Shown: positions 1-8,021, numbered from the stretch's first letter. The stretch is 64,000 nt of DNA from Streptomyces sp. NBC_00510 (GCA_036013505.1 CP107851.1:3977501-4041500); one strand, 5' to 3'. Made by a program: numbers and translations. Notes: a model not told the origin generated them from the letters alone.

Positions 1-329
1 CCTACTTCGCGTACGTGGAGGACGAGGGCGGCGCCTTCCGCCTGGTCTTCGAGTCCGACCTCACCAACGAGCCGGCCGTCCGCGAGCGCGTCGACAAGGT
101 CGCGCTCCAGTGCGCCGAGGCGATCAGCGAGGTCATCGCCGAGGACACGGGGCTGACCACCGAGCAGTCCATGCTGCTCGCCGTCGGCCTCGGCGGCGTC
201 TCGCAGGTCGTGGCCCGTTACTGGCTCTCCAGCGGCAGCTCCATGCCCCGCGAGACCGCGGTGCAGTTGCTGACGTCGCTGGCCTGGCGCGGCATCGCGG
301 GCTTCCCGCTGCACGGCGCCGAGCACTGA
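1..329 (+). CDS. TetR-family regulator, C-terminal part only
   Basis: Only the last ~109 codons are present; the frame is open from base 3 to the TGA at 327-329, so the DNA-binding helix-turn-helix lies outside the window. What remains is an all-helical ligand-binding/dimerisation domain. It has the pattern seen at the end of TetR-type regulators: acidic segment with 'VRERVDKV', then 'EVIAEDTGL', a small-residue helix 'LLAVGLGGVSQVVARYWL', and a final 'WRGIAGFP'. Its target cannot be told from this fragment. The family assignment rests on the fold-like pattern, not on the missing HTH. Confidence 0.6.
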   Translation, partial: YFAYVEDEGGAFRLVFESDLTNEPAVRERVDKVALQCAEAISEVIAEDTGLTTEQSMLLAVGLGGVSQVVARYWLSSGSSMPRETAVQLLTSLAWRGIAGFPLHGAEH

Positions 330-464
330 CGCCTCCGCCCGGCGGCTGTTCGCTCTGGGCGTGCCCGTCGGCCGGTGCCCTGGTGCCGGGCGCGGCTAAT
401 GTGTCCTGCGTACGGCGCGATTTCCAACCGCGCACACCGCAGACCGTTCGGAGGGACAAAAGCC

Positions 465-695
465 GTGGAGGTCAAGATCGGCGTGCAGCACGCGCCGCGC
501 GAGATCATCATCGAGAGCGCGCAGACGGCCGAGGAGGTCGAGAAGGCCGTCGCCGAGGCGCTCACGGGCACCGCCAAGCTGCTCAGCCTCACCGACGAGC
601 ACGGAAAGCGCGTGCTCGTGCCGGCCGAACGGCTGGCCTACGTGGAGATCGGTGAGCAGGCGGCGCGCCGGGTGGGCTTCGGCGCCCAGCTCTAA
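465..695 (+). CDS. DUF3107 family protein (76 aa)
   Basis: Small acidic protein of 76 residues starting at GTG 465, with a good ribosome-binding site (GGAGG at 450-454). It begins EVKIGVQ and carries 'APREIIIES' and 'ERLAYVEIG', as in the actinobacterial DUF3107 family, which is usually a single domain of 70-80 residues, so it looks complete. Function is unknown. It follows the TetR gene by 135 bp on the same strand and is closed by a perfect hairpin at 752-786. Confidence 0.85.
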   Translation: MEVKIGVQHAPREIIIESAQTAEEVEKAVAEALTGTAKLLSLTDEHGKRVLVPAERLAYVEIGEQAARRVGFGAQL

Positions 696-751
696 GCAGG
701 GCAGGGGGCAGGGCAGGTCAGAGCCTCGCCGCTCCCGCACCGGGACGACGC

Positions 752-786
752 ACGGCGGGTCACCCCCGAATGGGGTGACCCGCCGT
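752..786 (+). terminator. Perfect 15-bp hairpin terminator
   Basis: Arms 752-766 and 772-786 are exact reverse complements around a 5-nt loop, followed by TTT. It lies 56 bp after the DUF3107 stop codon and ends that transcript. Confidence 0.8.
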
Positions 787-848
787 TTCGCCGTGCGGGC
801 CCGCGGGGTAGGACCCGTGCGACCGAAGTCTCCGGGAGGGGCCGCACG

Positions 849-1124
849 ATGATGTGGGAAGCGCTCGCGTTCGCCGCCGTCGGACTGTCCGTCGCGTACG
901 CCGCGACCCGGATGCTCCCCCGCCGCCGCCTTCCCGCGGCGACGCTGGTGCTCGCCACGGGAACGGTCGCCGCCGTCCTCGGCGGTCTCATCACCCGTAC
1001 CGTCCTCGGCTCGGACCGGTTCCTGATCAGCCTCGCCGTGTCGGTGGGGGTGGCGGCCGCCCTGCTCTCGCTGCTGGTGCGCCCGCCGCGGAGCGCCCGC
1101 CCGTCGTCGCCGCGCACGGCCTGA
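849..1124 (+). CDS. Small membrane protein, unknown function (91 aa)
   Basis: A 91-residue protein with three hydrophobic segments, roughly residues 2-19, 30-48 and 58-77, a short basic loop (PRRR) after the first, and an arginine/serine-rich tail. ATG occurs at 849 and again at 852; a GGGAGGGG stretch at 835-842 serves either. I recognise no family. It sits alone between two hairpins, converging on the ferritin-like gene. Confidence 0.65.
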   Translation: MMWEALAFAAVGLSVAYAATRMLPRRRLPAATLVLATGTVAAVLGGLITRTVLGSDRFLISLAVSVGVAAALLSLLVRPPRSARPSSPRTA

Positions 1125-1147
1125 GCCGCACGGCCTCCGTACGGCTC
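1123..1147. terminator. Hairpin between convergent genes
   Basis: Arms 1123-1133 and 1137-1147 pair with a single mismatch around a 3-nt loop. The left arm overlaps the stop codon of the small membrane protein, and the hairpin also lies 18 bp past the end of the facing ferritin-like gene, so it may serve both. Confidence 0.5.
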
Positions 1148-1164
1148 CCCACGGCCCGGACCGC

Positions 1165-1899
1165 TCAGGCGGCCAGGCCCAGCGCCGCCATCCGCTTGGT
1201 GTGGGCCTCGGTGATCCGGGTGAACATCCGGCCGACCTCCGCGAGGTCGAAGCCGTCCGCGACCCCGCCGACCAGCATCGTGCTGAGCGCGTCCCGGTCC
1301 GCCACGACCCGCTGCGCCTGCGACAGCGCCTCGCCCATCAGCCGGCGCGCCCACAGCGCGAGCCGCCCGCCGACCCGCGGGTCGGCCTCGATGGCGGAGC
1401 GCACCTTCTCCACCGCGAAGGAGGCGTGGCCGGTGTCGTCCAGCACGGCCAGCACCAGCTCGCGGGTGTCGGCGTCCAGGCGGGCGGCGACCTCGCGGTA
1501 GAAGTCGGACGCGATGGAGTCGCCGACGTACGCCTTGACCAGGCCCTCCAGCCAGTCCGACGGCGCGGTCAGGCGGTGGAACTCGTCCAGTGCGGCGGCG
1601 AAGGGCTCCATCGCCGCGGTCGGGTCCGCCTCGACGGTGGTGAGCCGCGCGCGGAGCTGCTCGAAGTGGTGGAACTCGGCGGACGCCATCGCCGCGAGCT
1701 CCGCCTTGTCCTCCAGGGACGGCGCGAGCTTGGCGTCCTCCGCGAGCCGCTCGAAGGCGGCCAGCTCGCCGTACGCGAGTGCCCCGAGCAGGTCCACGAC
1801 CGCCGCGCGGTACTGCGGGTCCGCGGACGCGGCGACCCAGTCCTTGGCGGCGATGGTCGTCTCGGCGGGGGTGTCGGCGGGGGTGTCAGGCGTCTCCAT
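1165..1899 (-). CDS. Ferritin-like fold protein (244 aa)
   Basis: The protein is helical throughout with spaced carboxylate/His patterns: 'EFHHFEQLRARL' near residue 85 and 'DDTGHASFAVEKV' near 165. These resemble the diiron E..ExxH pairs of ferritin-like proteins and of the MiaE-type tRNA hydroxylase relatives annotated in actinobacteria. Whether it binds iron or acts on tRNA is not shown by the sequence. The ATG at 1899 is chosen because the upstream in-frame extension is arginine/proline-rich and not protein-like, and because a TATTGT hexamer lies 7 nt upstream, as in the leaderless genes of this window. It is divergent from the RNA helicase. Confidence 0.7.
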   Translation of the reverse strand: METPDTPADTPAETTIAAKDWVAASADPQYRAAVVDLLGALAYGELAAFERLAEDAKLAPSLEDKAELAAMASAEFHHFEQLRARLTTVEADPTAAMEPFAAALDEFHRLTAPSDWLEGLVKAYVGDSIASDFYREVAARLDADTRELVLAVLDDTGHASFAVEKVRSAIEADPRVGGRLALWARRLMGEALSQAQRVVADRDALSTMLVGGVADGFDLAEVGRMFTRITEAHTKRMAALGLAA

Positions 1900-2285
1900 G
1901 CTGCGCACAATAGCCAACCCCACCAGCGCGGCAACCATCCCGTGCGGCCCCGGCGCGCGGAAGCAGCGACGTGACCTGTCCCACGTACCCCGAAATCCAT
2001 CCGCCGCAGGTGTGTCATTCCGGGGTACAGTGATATGGACCCGCCAGGTGACCCGGCGGGTCACGCATGAATGGATGCCCGGTCGGTGGCCCGATCGGCT
2101 CCTACCGACCGCCCTCCCCACGTGGGGAGGGGCCCGTATCGCGGCGCGCGCGAGGGCAGCGGTCCCGCGCACCTCGGCCACCCAGGGCCGTACGACACCT
2201 CGCGCGGTCAGCGCAGTTCCCTGCGCTCGACCCTCCCCCGTTCACACGCTCAGCGCCGCGTCCCAAACAGAAGAGGCAGAGCATC
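1900..2285 (+). other. Intergenic region and long structured leader of the RNA helicase
   Basis: This 386-bp gap separates the divergent ferritin-like and helicase genes. A possible -10 (TACAGT, 2026-2031) would give a 5' leader of about 245 nt. The leader contains a hairpin with 8-bp arms (2038-2045 / 2055-2062) and a perfect 20-bp palindrome at 2112-2131 with CACGTG at its centre. A weak purine stretch (AGAAGAGG) lies at about 2270-2277. The in-frame stretch from ATG 2067 encodes an Arg/Pro/Ser-rich peptide unlike the family, so I treat the region as untranslated. Long folded leaders are known for cold-induced DEAD-box helicase mRNAs in other bacteria; that role here is inference. Confidence 0.45.
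1907..1912 (-). promoter_or_regulatory. Putative -10 of a leaderless promoter
   Basis: TATTGT on the minus strand, 7 nt before the ATG at 1899, with no ribosome-binding site between. Transcription would begin at or next to the start codon. Confidence 0.4.
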
Positions 2286-4025
2286 CTGACCACCATCACG
2301 ACTTTCCGTGACCTGGGGATCCTCCCCGAGACCGCCGAGGCCCTCGAGGCCGTCGGCATCACCACTCCCTTCCCGATCCAGGAGATGACGCTCCCGGTCG
2401 CCCTCGCGGGCAACGACGTCATCGGCCAGGCCAAGACCGGCACCGGCAAGACCCTGGGCTTCGGCCTCCCGATCCTGGAGCGGGTCGTCGTCCCGGTCGA
2501 CGTCGAGGCCGGGCGCGCCAAGCCCGAGGACGTCGTCGACGGTCCCCAGGCCCTGGTGATCGTCCCCACCCGCGAGCTGTGCACGCAGGTCACCAACGAC
2601 CTGCTCACCGCCGGCAAGGTGCGCAATGTGCGCGTGCTGGCGATCTACGGCGGCCGCGCGTACGAGCCCCAGGTCGAGGCCCTGAAGAAGGGCATCGAGG
2701 TGGTCGTCGGCACCCCGGGGCGTCTGCTGGACCTCGCCGGCCAGAAGAAGCTCAACCTGCGCAACGTCCGCGCCCTCGTCCTCGACGAGGCCGACGAGAT
2801 GCTCGACCTGGGCTTCCTCCCCGACGTCGAGAAGATCATCGAGATGCTGCCGGTCAAGCGGCAGACGATGCTCTTCTCCGCGACGATGCCGGGCGCCGTC
2901 ATCGGTCTGGCGCGCCGCTACATGTCGCAGCCCACGCACATCCGCGCCACCTCGCCGGACGACGAGGGCGCCACCGTCGCCAACATCACCCAGCACGTCT
3001 TCCGCGCCCACTCCCTGGACAAGCCGGAGCTCGTCTCCCGCGTCCTGCAGGCCGAGGGCCGCGGTCTGGCGATGATCTTCTGCCGTACCAAGCGCACCGC
3101 GGCCGACCTCGCGGAGCAGCTGGAGCAGCGCGGCTTCGCCTCGGGCGCCGTCCACGGCGACCTCGGCCAGGGCGCCCGCGAGCAGGCGCTGCGCGCCTTC
3201 CGCAACGGCAAGGTCGACGTCCTGGTCTGCACCGACGTCGCCGCCCGCGGCATCGACGTCGAGGGCGTCACCCACGTGATCAACTACCAGACGCCGGAGG
3301 ACGAGAAGACCTACCTCCACCGCATCGGCCGCACCGGCCGCGCGGGCGCGTCCGGCACGGCGATCACGCTGGTCGACTGGGACGACATCCCGCGCTGGCA
3401 GCTGATCAACAAGGCGCTGGACCTGCCGTTCAACGCCCCGGAGGAGACGTACTCCACCTCCACCCACCTCTACGAGCTGCTCGGCATCCCCGAGGGCACC
3501 AAGGGCGTCCTGCCGCGGGCGGAGCGCACCCGGGCCGGCCTCGACGCGGAGGAGATCGAGGACCTCGGCGAGACCGGCGGCCGCGGGCGCGGCCGTGGTG
3601 GCCGCAAGTCCGGCCCGGCCGCCTCGGCCGAGGCGGAGGAGCGTCCGGCCCGCACCCGTACGCCGCGCCAGCGCCGCCGCACCCGCGGCGGACAGACGGT
3701 CGACGGGGTGTCCGCCGAGGCGGAGGCGGTCGTCGAGACCGTCGAGGCCCCGGACGCCGAGGCCCCGGCTCCGCGCCGCCGTCGCCGCACCCGTACGGGC
3801 TCGGGCACCGAGACCGTCACGGCCGCCGCCCCGGCGGCCGAGGAGGTCCCGGCCCCCCGCCGTCGCCGTACGCGGTCCGGCGCCGCCACCGGTGCCGAGA
3901 CTCCGGCCGCCGTCGAGGCGGCGGCCCCGGAAGCGGCTCCCGCGGAGGGCGAGGGCGCGGCCAAGACCGTCCGCCGCCGTCGCCGCACGCGGACGGCCAA
4001 GCCGGCCGACGAGGCCACCGGCTGA
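2286..4025 (+). CDS. DEAD-box ATP-dependent RNA helicase (about 579 aa)
   Basis: Unwinds or remodels RNA using ATP, in the cytoplasm. Motifs appear in order: Q motif around FPIQEM (residues 29-34), Walker A AKTGTGKT (49-56), PTREL, GTPGRLLDL, DEADEMLD, SAT, then in domain 2 'IFCRTKRTA', 'VHGDLGQ', 'TDVAARGID' and 'HRIGRTGRAG'. After the core comes a ~150-residue tail with four basic blocks of the type RRRRTRT separated by Ala/Glu/Pro spacers, probably RNA-binding. The start is uncertain: CTG 2286 gives the N terminus typical of the family (TTITTFRDLG), while an in-frame ATG at 2067 would add 73 unconvincing residues. A perfect hairpin follows the stop. Confidence 0.9.
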   Translation: MTTITTFRDLGILPETAEALEAVGITTPFPIQEMTLPVALAGNDVIGQAKTGTGKTLGFGLPILERVVVPVDVEAGRAKPEDVVDGPQALVIVPTRELCTQVTNDLLTAGKVRNVRVLAIYGGRAYEPQVEALKKGIEVVVGTPGRLLDLAGQKKLNLRNVRALVLDEADEMLDLGFLPDVEKIIEMLPVKRQTMLFSATMPGAVIGLARRYMSQPTHIRATSPDDEGATVANITQHVFRAHSLDKPELVSRVLQAEGRGLAMIFCRTKRTAADLAEQLEQRGFASGAVHGDLGQGAREQALRAFRNGKVDVLVCTDVAARGIDVEGVTHVINYQTPEDEKTYLHRIGRTGRAGASGTAITLVDWDDIPRWQLINKALDLPFNAPEETYSTSTHLYELLGIPEGTKGVLPRAERTRAGLDAEEIEDLGETGGRGRGRGGRKSGPAASAEAEERPARTRTPRQRRRTRGGQTVDGVSAEAEAVVETVEAPDAEAPAPRRRRRTRTGSGTETVTAAAPAAEEVPAPRRRRTRSGAATGAETPAAVEAAAPEAAPAEGEGAAKTVRRRRRTRTAKPADEATG

Positions 4026-4042
4026 CGCGACACCCGTACCCG

Positions 4043-4078
4043 GACGGCCGGGCGCCCCTCGTGGGGCGCCCGGCCGTC
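4043..4078 (+). terminator. Perfect 16-bp hairpin terminator
   Basis: Arms 4043-4058 and 4063-4078 are exact reverse complements with a TCGT loop, 18 bp after the helicase stop codon. Confidence 0.8.
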
Positions 4079-4141
4079 GGCGTTCGCCCGCGCGGCGCCG
4101 GAGGTCGGGGCCCGCGTCGTGTGGGGGCAACCCGGCCCGGC

Positions 4142-4147
4142 TAGCCT
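4142..4147 (+). promoter_or_regulatory. Putative -10 of a leaderless promoter
   Basis: TAGCCT ends 6 nt before the ATG at 4154, and no ribosome-binding site lies between, so the mRNA probably starts at the A of the start codon. Confidence 0.5.
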
Positions 4148-4153
4148 CGGCGC

Positions 4154-5035
4154 ATGAGCCGACCGCCGTTCCTGACGCTGCCCGAGAACGCCACCGCGTA
4201 CCCCCTGGAGACGGCCCGCGGCGCCTTCGCCGTGCTGGACGCCGTCCCGCCGGCCGGCACGCCGCGGCGCGGCACCGCCCTGCTGGTGCCCGGGTTCACG
4301 GGCAGCAAGGAGGACTTCGTCGCGCTGCTCGAGCCGCTCGCGGCCGCCGGCTACCGCACGGTCGCCGTGGACGGCCGGGGCCAGCACGAGTCGCCGGGCC
4401 CGCGGGACGAGGCGGCGTACGCACAGGCCGAGCTGGCCGCCGACGTCGTCGCGCAGACCGCCGCACTGGGCACCGCTCCCGGCGAGCCGGTGCACCTGCT
4501 GGGGCACTCGATGGGCGGCCTGGTCGTCCGCGCCGCCGTCCTGGCCGAGCACGGCGACGGCGCCGCCCTGCCCTGGGCGTCGCTCACCCTCATGAGTTCC
4601 GGTCCGGCCGCCATCGAACCCGCCCAGCAGGCCCGTACGAAGCTGCTGCTCGAGGCGCTGTCCGCGATGGACATGGAGGGCGTGTGGCGCGCGATGCGCG
4701 AGCTGGACGCCGAGGACCTCGAAGGCACGGCGAACGCCGAGGGCGCGGTCGAGGAGTTCCTGCACCGCCGCTGGCTGGCGACGGCGCCCGAACAACTGAC
4801 GGCCACCGGCCGGCAGCTGCTCGACGAGCCGGACCGGGTGGCGGAACTCGCGGCCGTGCCCCTGCCGAAGCTGGTGCTCTCCGGCGCGGTGGACTACGCC
4901 TGGCCCGTCCCGTGGCTGGACGCGATGGCCGAGCGCCTCGGCGCCCGCCGCGTGGTGGTCGAGGGGGCCGAGCACTCCCCCAACGCCGAGCAGCCGGCCC
5001 GCACCGCCGGCGCGCTGATCGGCTTCTGGGGTTAG
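4154..5035 (+). CDS. Alpha/beta-hydrolase fold protein (293 aa)
   Basis: A serine hydrolase of unknown substrate. It shows an oxyanion-hole region 'LLVPGFTGSKEDF' near residue 40, the nucleophile elbow GHSMGG with catalytic Ser near 118, an Asp in 'LSGAVDYAWPV' near 247 and the catalytic His in 'EGAEHSPN' near 276, so the triad is complete. A helical lid lies between about 155 and 220. There is no signal peptide. The start ATG has no ribosome-binding site but a TAGCCT at the leaderless position. It converges on the NYN gene with a 4-bp overlap of the two stop codons (5032-5035). Confidence 0.85.
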   Translation: MSRPPFLTLPENATAYPLETARGAFAVLDAVPPAGTPRRGTALLVPGFTGSKEDFVALLEPLAAAGYRTVAVDGRGQHESPGPRDEAAYAQAELAADVVAQTAALGTAPGEPVHLLGHSMGGLVVRAAVLAEHGDGAALPWASLTLMSSGPAAIEPAQQARTKLLLEALSAMDMEGVWRAMRELDAEDLEGTANAEGAVEEFLHRRWLATAPEQLTATGRQLLDEPDRVAELAAVPLPKLVLSGAVDYAWPVPWLDAMAERLGARRVVVEGAEHSPNAEQPARTAGALIGFWG

Positions 5036-5940
5036 AGCCGCGCCTGCAGGTGCTCCCAGAAGCCGTCGCGCAGCACGCGCCGCAGGTCGGCGTGGCCGCG
5101 CAGCGAGATGTTGAGCATGCCCTCGGCCTCGACGAGCAGTTCCTGGTCGTAGGCCGGCGGCAGGTACGGGTGGCCGGGCAGCAGCTCGGCCAGGGAGTCG
5201 CGGCCGCGCGTCGCCAGCCACTGCGAGGCGACCCGGGCCCCGACGAAGTGCACGTCCTCACGGGTCGGGATGGGCCCGGTGGGGATCGGCGCGTCGCCGT
5301 AGACGGGGGCCGTGCGCCGGGTGATGTACGGCTTGCAGAAGTCGAGGTCGAGGGTGCGCAGGCTGTCGACCTCCCACAGCAGGGGGTCGGCCTGGTTGCG
5401 GCCGTCGGCGGCCTCGATGCCCCACAGGTGGACGCGGGCGCCGTAGCCCTGGGCGGCCTCGACCGCGGAGACCAGGTCCTCGTCGCCGCCGATCAGGACG
5501 GCGTCGCTGATGGCGCGGTGCCGGGCCAGTGACTCCAGGTCGCTGCGGATCAGCGAGTCGACGCCCTTCTGCTGGCGGCTGGCGTTGAGGTTGCCGAGCC
5601 GCACCTTGACGTCGGGGAGCTCGGCGATGCGTTCCTGCTCGGCGGTGTGGATGCGGCGGCGGGCGCCGTCGTACCAGTAGACGCGCAGCAGGCGGCTGTC
5701 GGCGAAGAGGGTGCGGGCCCGGTCGATGAAGGCCTCGATGATGCCCTCGGCGTCGAGTTCGAAGGCCCTCCGGTCCTCGGTGCCCGCGACGAGGCGACCG
5801 GCCGCGGCGTACACGTACCCGGCGTCGACGAACACGGCGTGGGTCGCCGGGGTCGTGGCGACCTCGGCGAGCACCCGCTGCAGGAGCTCGTTCGTGCGCT
5901 CGATGCCGGCGGCGATGGCGGAAAGGGCGTCGTCGTTCAT
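5032..5940 (-). CDS. NYN (PIN-like) domain protein, LabA/DUF88 type (302 aa)
   Basis: The N-terminal ~200 residues form an NYN/PIN-like nuclease domain. Conserved acidic positions are visible in 'AVFVDAGYVY' (about residue 37), 'VDSLIRSDL' (about 130), 'AVLIGGDEDLV' (about 150) and a final acidic patch. Such domains are metal-dependent RNases, but substrate and activity here are unknown. The C-terminal 100 residues are helical and look like a LOTUS/OST-HTH-style or Streptomyces-specific extension. The ATG at 5940 is chosen because the upstream in-frame sequence is not protein-like; a GTG three codons upstream is an alternative. It converges with the hydrolase gene, sharing the TTAG at the stops. 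Confidence 0.8.
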   Translation of the reverse strand: MNDDALSAIAAGIERTNELLQRVLAEVATTPATHAVFVDAGYVYAAAGRLVAGTEDRRAFELDAEGIIEAFIDRARTLFADSRLLRVYWYDGARRRIHTAEQERIAELPDVKVRLGNLNASRQQKGVDSLIRSDLESLARHRAISDAVLIGGDEDLVSAVEAAQGYGARVHLWGIEAADGRNQADPLLWEVDSLRTLDLDFCKPYITRRTAPVYGDAPIPTGPIPTREDVHFVGARVASQWLATRGRDSLAELLPGHPYLPPAYDQELLVEAEGMLNISLRGHADLRRVLRDGFWEHLQARL

Positions 5941-6029
5941 AGAGATCACATTGTCCGGCGGTTCCGTCCGCACACACAACCGGAACCAGGACCGCCGGTA
6001 CCGGTGGCTACCCACCGGTAGATGCGTGG

Positions 6030-6150
6030 GAAAAATTTTCTTTAGGACAGGGAAGGTTTTCGCGGGGGCAACTGTTGTTGATACATGAATGACCCAGGCA
6101 GGTAACGGCTGCGAAGCAGCCCCGTACTCCAATGGAGGAGTGCCCGGACG
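6030..6150 (+). promoter_or_regulatory. AT-rich promoter/leader of the 49-aa gene
   Basis: Between the NYN gene and the small gene, bases 6030-6095 are clearly AT-rich, containing runs such as AAAAATTTTC and TTGTTGATACAT. TGATACAT is a possible -10. A small hairpin (GGCTGC-GAA-GCAGCC, about 6106-6120) lies just before the translation signals. The strong local AT content suggests an active promoter, but no exact start can be read. Confidence 0.35.
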
Positions 6151-6162
6151 AAGGGAGAAGCC

Positions 6163-6312
6163 GTGAACACCATGCGCTTCGAGATCATGCGCCTCAACGA
6201 CCAGGACGGTCGCGCCGTCGACTGCACGGTCGTGGACGCCGCCTCCGTCGACCAGATCGTCCAGCAGGCCGCCGCGATCGGCCAGCGCATCTACATCCGC
6301 CCGGCCCAGTAA
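6163..6312 (+). CDS. Small conserved-looking protein (49 aa)
   Basis: A 49-codon gene starting at GTG 6163 with a clear ribosome-binding site (AAGGGAG, 6151-6157) and ending TAA at 6310-6312. The product starts MNTMRFEIMRLND and ends IYIRPAQ. It has a beta-strand, a Asp/Val-rich turn and a helix with paired glutamines (QIVQQAAAIGQR). Codon use is typical of the genome (third positions almost all G or C), which supports a real gene. I do not know its function. It is preceded by an AT-rich stretch (6030-6095) unlike its surroundings and is closed by a long hairpin facing marC. Confidence 0.7.
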   Translation: MNTMRFEIMRLNDQDGRAVDCTVVDAASVDQIVQQAAAIGQRIYIRPAQ

Positions 6313-6358
6313 GGCCCCGTCACCCCGGCGTGGCCGCACGGCCGGACGCCATGAACGC

Positions 6359-6392
6359 GAAGGGCCCCGTACACCACGGTACGGGGCCCTTC
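6359..6392. terminator. Perfect 14-bp hairpin between convergent genes
   Basis: Arms 6359-6372 and 6379-6392 are exact reverse complements around a 6-nt loop. It sits between the 49-aa gene and marC, which converge, so it can terminate both. Confidence 0.8.
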
Positions 6393-6419
6393 TCGCGTCC
6401 GGATTCCGCCGACGGTCCG

Positions 6420-7034
6420 TCAGCCCTCGCCGCGGATGAAGCCGAAGACCCCGTTGGCGATCTGCTGCACCGCGATCGCCGAGAGCAGCATGCCGGAGAG
6501 CCGGGTGACCAGCACCACACCGCCGTCCTTGATCAGACGGATGATCACCAGTGAGTAACGCATCGTCAGCCAGAGCACCACGTGCATCGCGACGATGGCG
6601 ACCCACACCGACAGCTGCTGCCCGAACCCGTGCGCGCGCTGCACCGCGAGGATCACCGTCACGATCGCGCCCGGCCCGGCGAGCAGCGGCATGCCGAGCG
6701 GCACCAGCGCGACGTTGACGTCCTTGGTCTGGGTGGGCTCGTCCGCCTTGCCGGTGAGCAGGTCGAGGGCGATGAGCAGCAGGAGCAGACCGCCGGCGAT
6801 CATCAGGGCCGGCACCGAGACGTGCAGGTAGTCCAGGATCTGCTGGCCGCAAATGCCGAAGACGGTGATGACGCCCAGCGCGACGGTGGCGGCCTGCCAG
6901 GCCATACGGCGCTGGACCTTGGCCGCGCGGCCGGAGGTGAGGGCGAGGAAGATCGGGGTGATCCCGGGCGGGTCCATGATCACGAAGAGCGTGACGAAGA
7001 CCGACCCGAACAGGGTGAGGGAGAACAGATCCAT
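6420..7034 (-). CDS. MarC-family integral membrane protein (204 aa)
   Basis: About six hydrophobic segments spread over 204 residues, the usual length. It has the family's signatures: 'IMDPPGITPIFLALT' near residue 20 and 'PLGMPLLAGPGAIVTVI' near 112. MarC proteins are inner-membrane proteins of unresolved function. The ATG at 7034 follows a poor ribosome-binding site. It is downstream of the PHP gene on the same strand (35-bp gap), so the two are probably co-transcribed. Confidence 0.9.
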   Translation of the reverse strand: MDLFSLTLFGSVFVTLFVIMDPPGITPIFLALTSGRAAKVQRRMAWQAATVALGVITVFGICGQQILDYLHVSVPALMIAGGLLLLLIALDLLTGKADEPTQTKDVNVALVPLGMPLLAGPGAIVTVILAVQRAHGFGQQLSVWVAIVAMHVVLWLTMRYSLVIIRLIKDGGVVLVTRLSGMLLSAIAVQQIANGVFGFIRGEG

Positions 7035-7069
7035 GGGCCTTGCGAAGGGTTGCGGGGGTGGGTGGGGGG

Positions 7070-7948
7070 TCAGGGACGGGTGAGGGGCGCCGCGCCGGTG
7101 GCCCGGCGGACGAGCTCCCGGTAGACCTCGGGGTCGGTGGTGTACTCACCGAGCCGGACGGTCTTGCGGGTGCCGTGGTAGTCGCTGGACCCGGTGGGGA
7201 GCAGTCCCAGCTCCGCCGCGAGGGCGCGCAGGTGGGCACGGGTCGGCTCGTCGTGGTCCATGTGGTCCACCTCGATGCCGTCGAGCCCGGCCGCGGCCAG
7301 GTCGTGGATGACGCCCTCGGGCACGCAGGTGCCGCGCTTGACGGCGGCGGGATGGGCGAAGACCGTCACCCCGCCCGCGTTCTTGACGAGCCGGATCGCC
7401 TCGAAGGGGTCGAGTTCGTGCTTCTCGACGTAGGCGCGCCCGCCCGGCCCTATCCACTCGGGCGTGAACGCCTCGGCGATGCTGTCCACCAGTCCCGCCT
7501 CGATCAGCGCCTGGGCGATGTGCGGCCGGCCCACGGCACCGTCGCCGGCGATCTCGGCGACGCGGTCCCAGGTCACCGGCACCCCGTGCTCGCGGAGCCG
7601 GGCGACCATGGCCTGCGCGCGGGGCATCCGGTCGTCGCGCACGAGCTCGCGCTCCCGGTGGAGCTCCGGCTCCTGCGGGTCGAAGAGGTAGGCGAGCATG
7701 TGCAGGCTCACCCCGTCGATGCGGCAGGAGAGTTCGGCGCCGGTGACCAGGACCGGCGCCGCGGCGCCCGCGGCGTGCAGTTCGGCCAGCGCCTTCTCGG
7801 CCTCGGCGTAGCCGCCGACCGTGTCGTGGTCGGTGAGGGCCACGACGTCCAGCCCGGCCGCGGCCGCGGCCCGGACCAGCTCTGCGGGGGTGTCCGTGCC
7901 GTCGGAGGCCGTGGAGTGGGTGTGCAGATCGATTCGCACGCAGGTCAC
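7070..7948 (-). CDS. PHP-domain phosphoesterase (292 aa)
   Basis: A metal-dependent phosphoesterase of the YciV/RNase AM-like group, which hydrolyse 3',5'-nucleoside bisphosphates or short RNA ends. Metal ligands are visible as 'DLHTHSTASDG' (residues 7-17), 'LTDHDT' (near 39), 'TGAELS' (near 69), 'GRPHIAQAL' and 'VFAHP' mid-protein, and 'GSSDYHG' near 255. Length fits the single-domain family. GTG 7948 is used as start; a second GTG four codons in is possible. It is upstream of marC. Confidence 0.88.
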   Translation of the reverse strand: MTCVRIDLHTHSTASDGTDTPAELVRAAAAAGLDVVALTDHDTVGGYAEAEKALAELHAAGAAAPVLVTGAELSCRIDGVSLHMLAYLFDPQEPELHRERELVRDDRMPRAQAMVARLREHGVPVTWDRVAEIAGDGAVGRPHIAQALIEAGLVDSIAEAFTPEWIGPGGRAYVEKHELDPFEAIRLVKNAGGVTVFAHPAAVKRGTCVPEGVIHDLAAAGLDGIEVDHMDHDEPTRAHLRALAAELGLLPTGSSDYHGTRKTVRLGEYTTDPEVYRELVRRATGAAPLTRP

Positions 7949-8021
7949 TCCAGGCGCTCGGTGCTCGGACGGATTCAGGGGTTGTGATTACCAGGATAAC
8001 TGCCCGGACAACCTGTGAATC

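Noticed and set aside
2067..2285. N-terminal extension of the helicase from ATG 2067.
   Set aside because: The encoded 73 residues are Arg/Pro/Ser-rich, overlap palindromes and are not part of the family's N terminus.
5940..7239. 735-codon frame continuing upstream of the NYN gene across the small gene and MarC.
   Set aside because: It reads through other genes in the wrong frame; NYN homology begins at the ATG of 5940.
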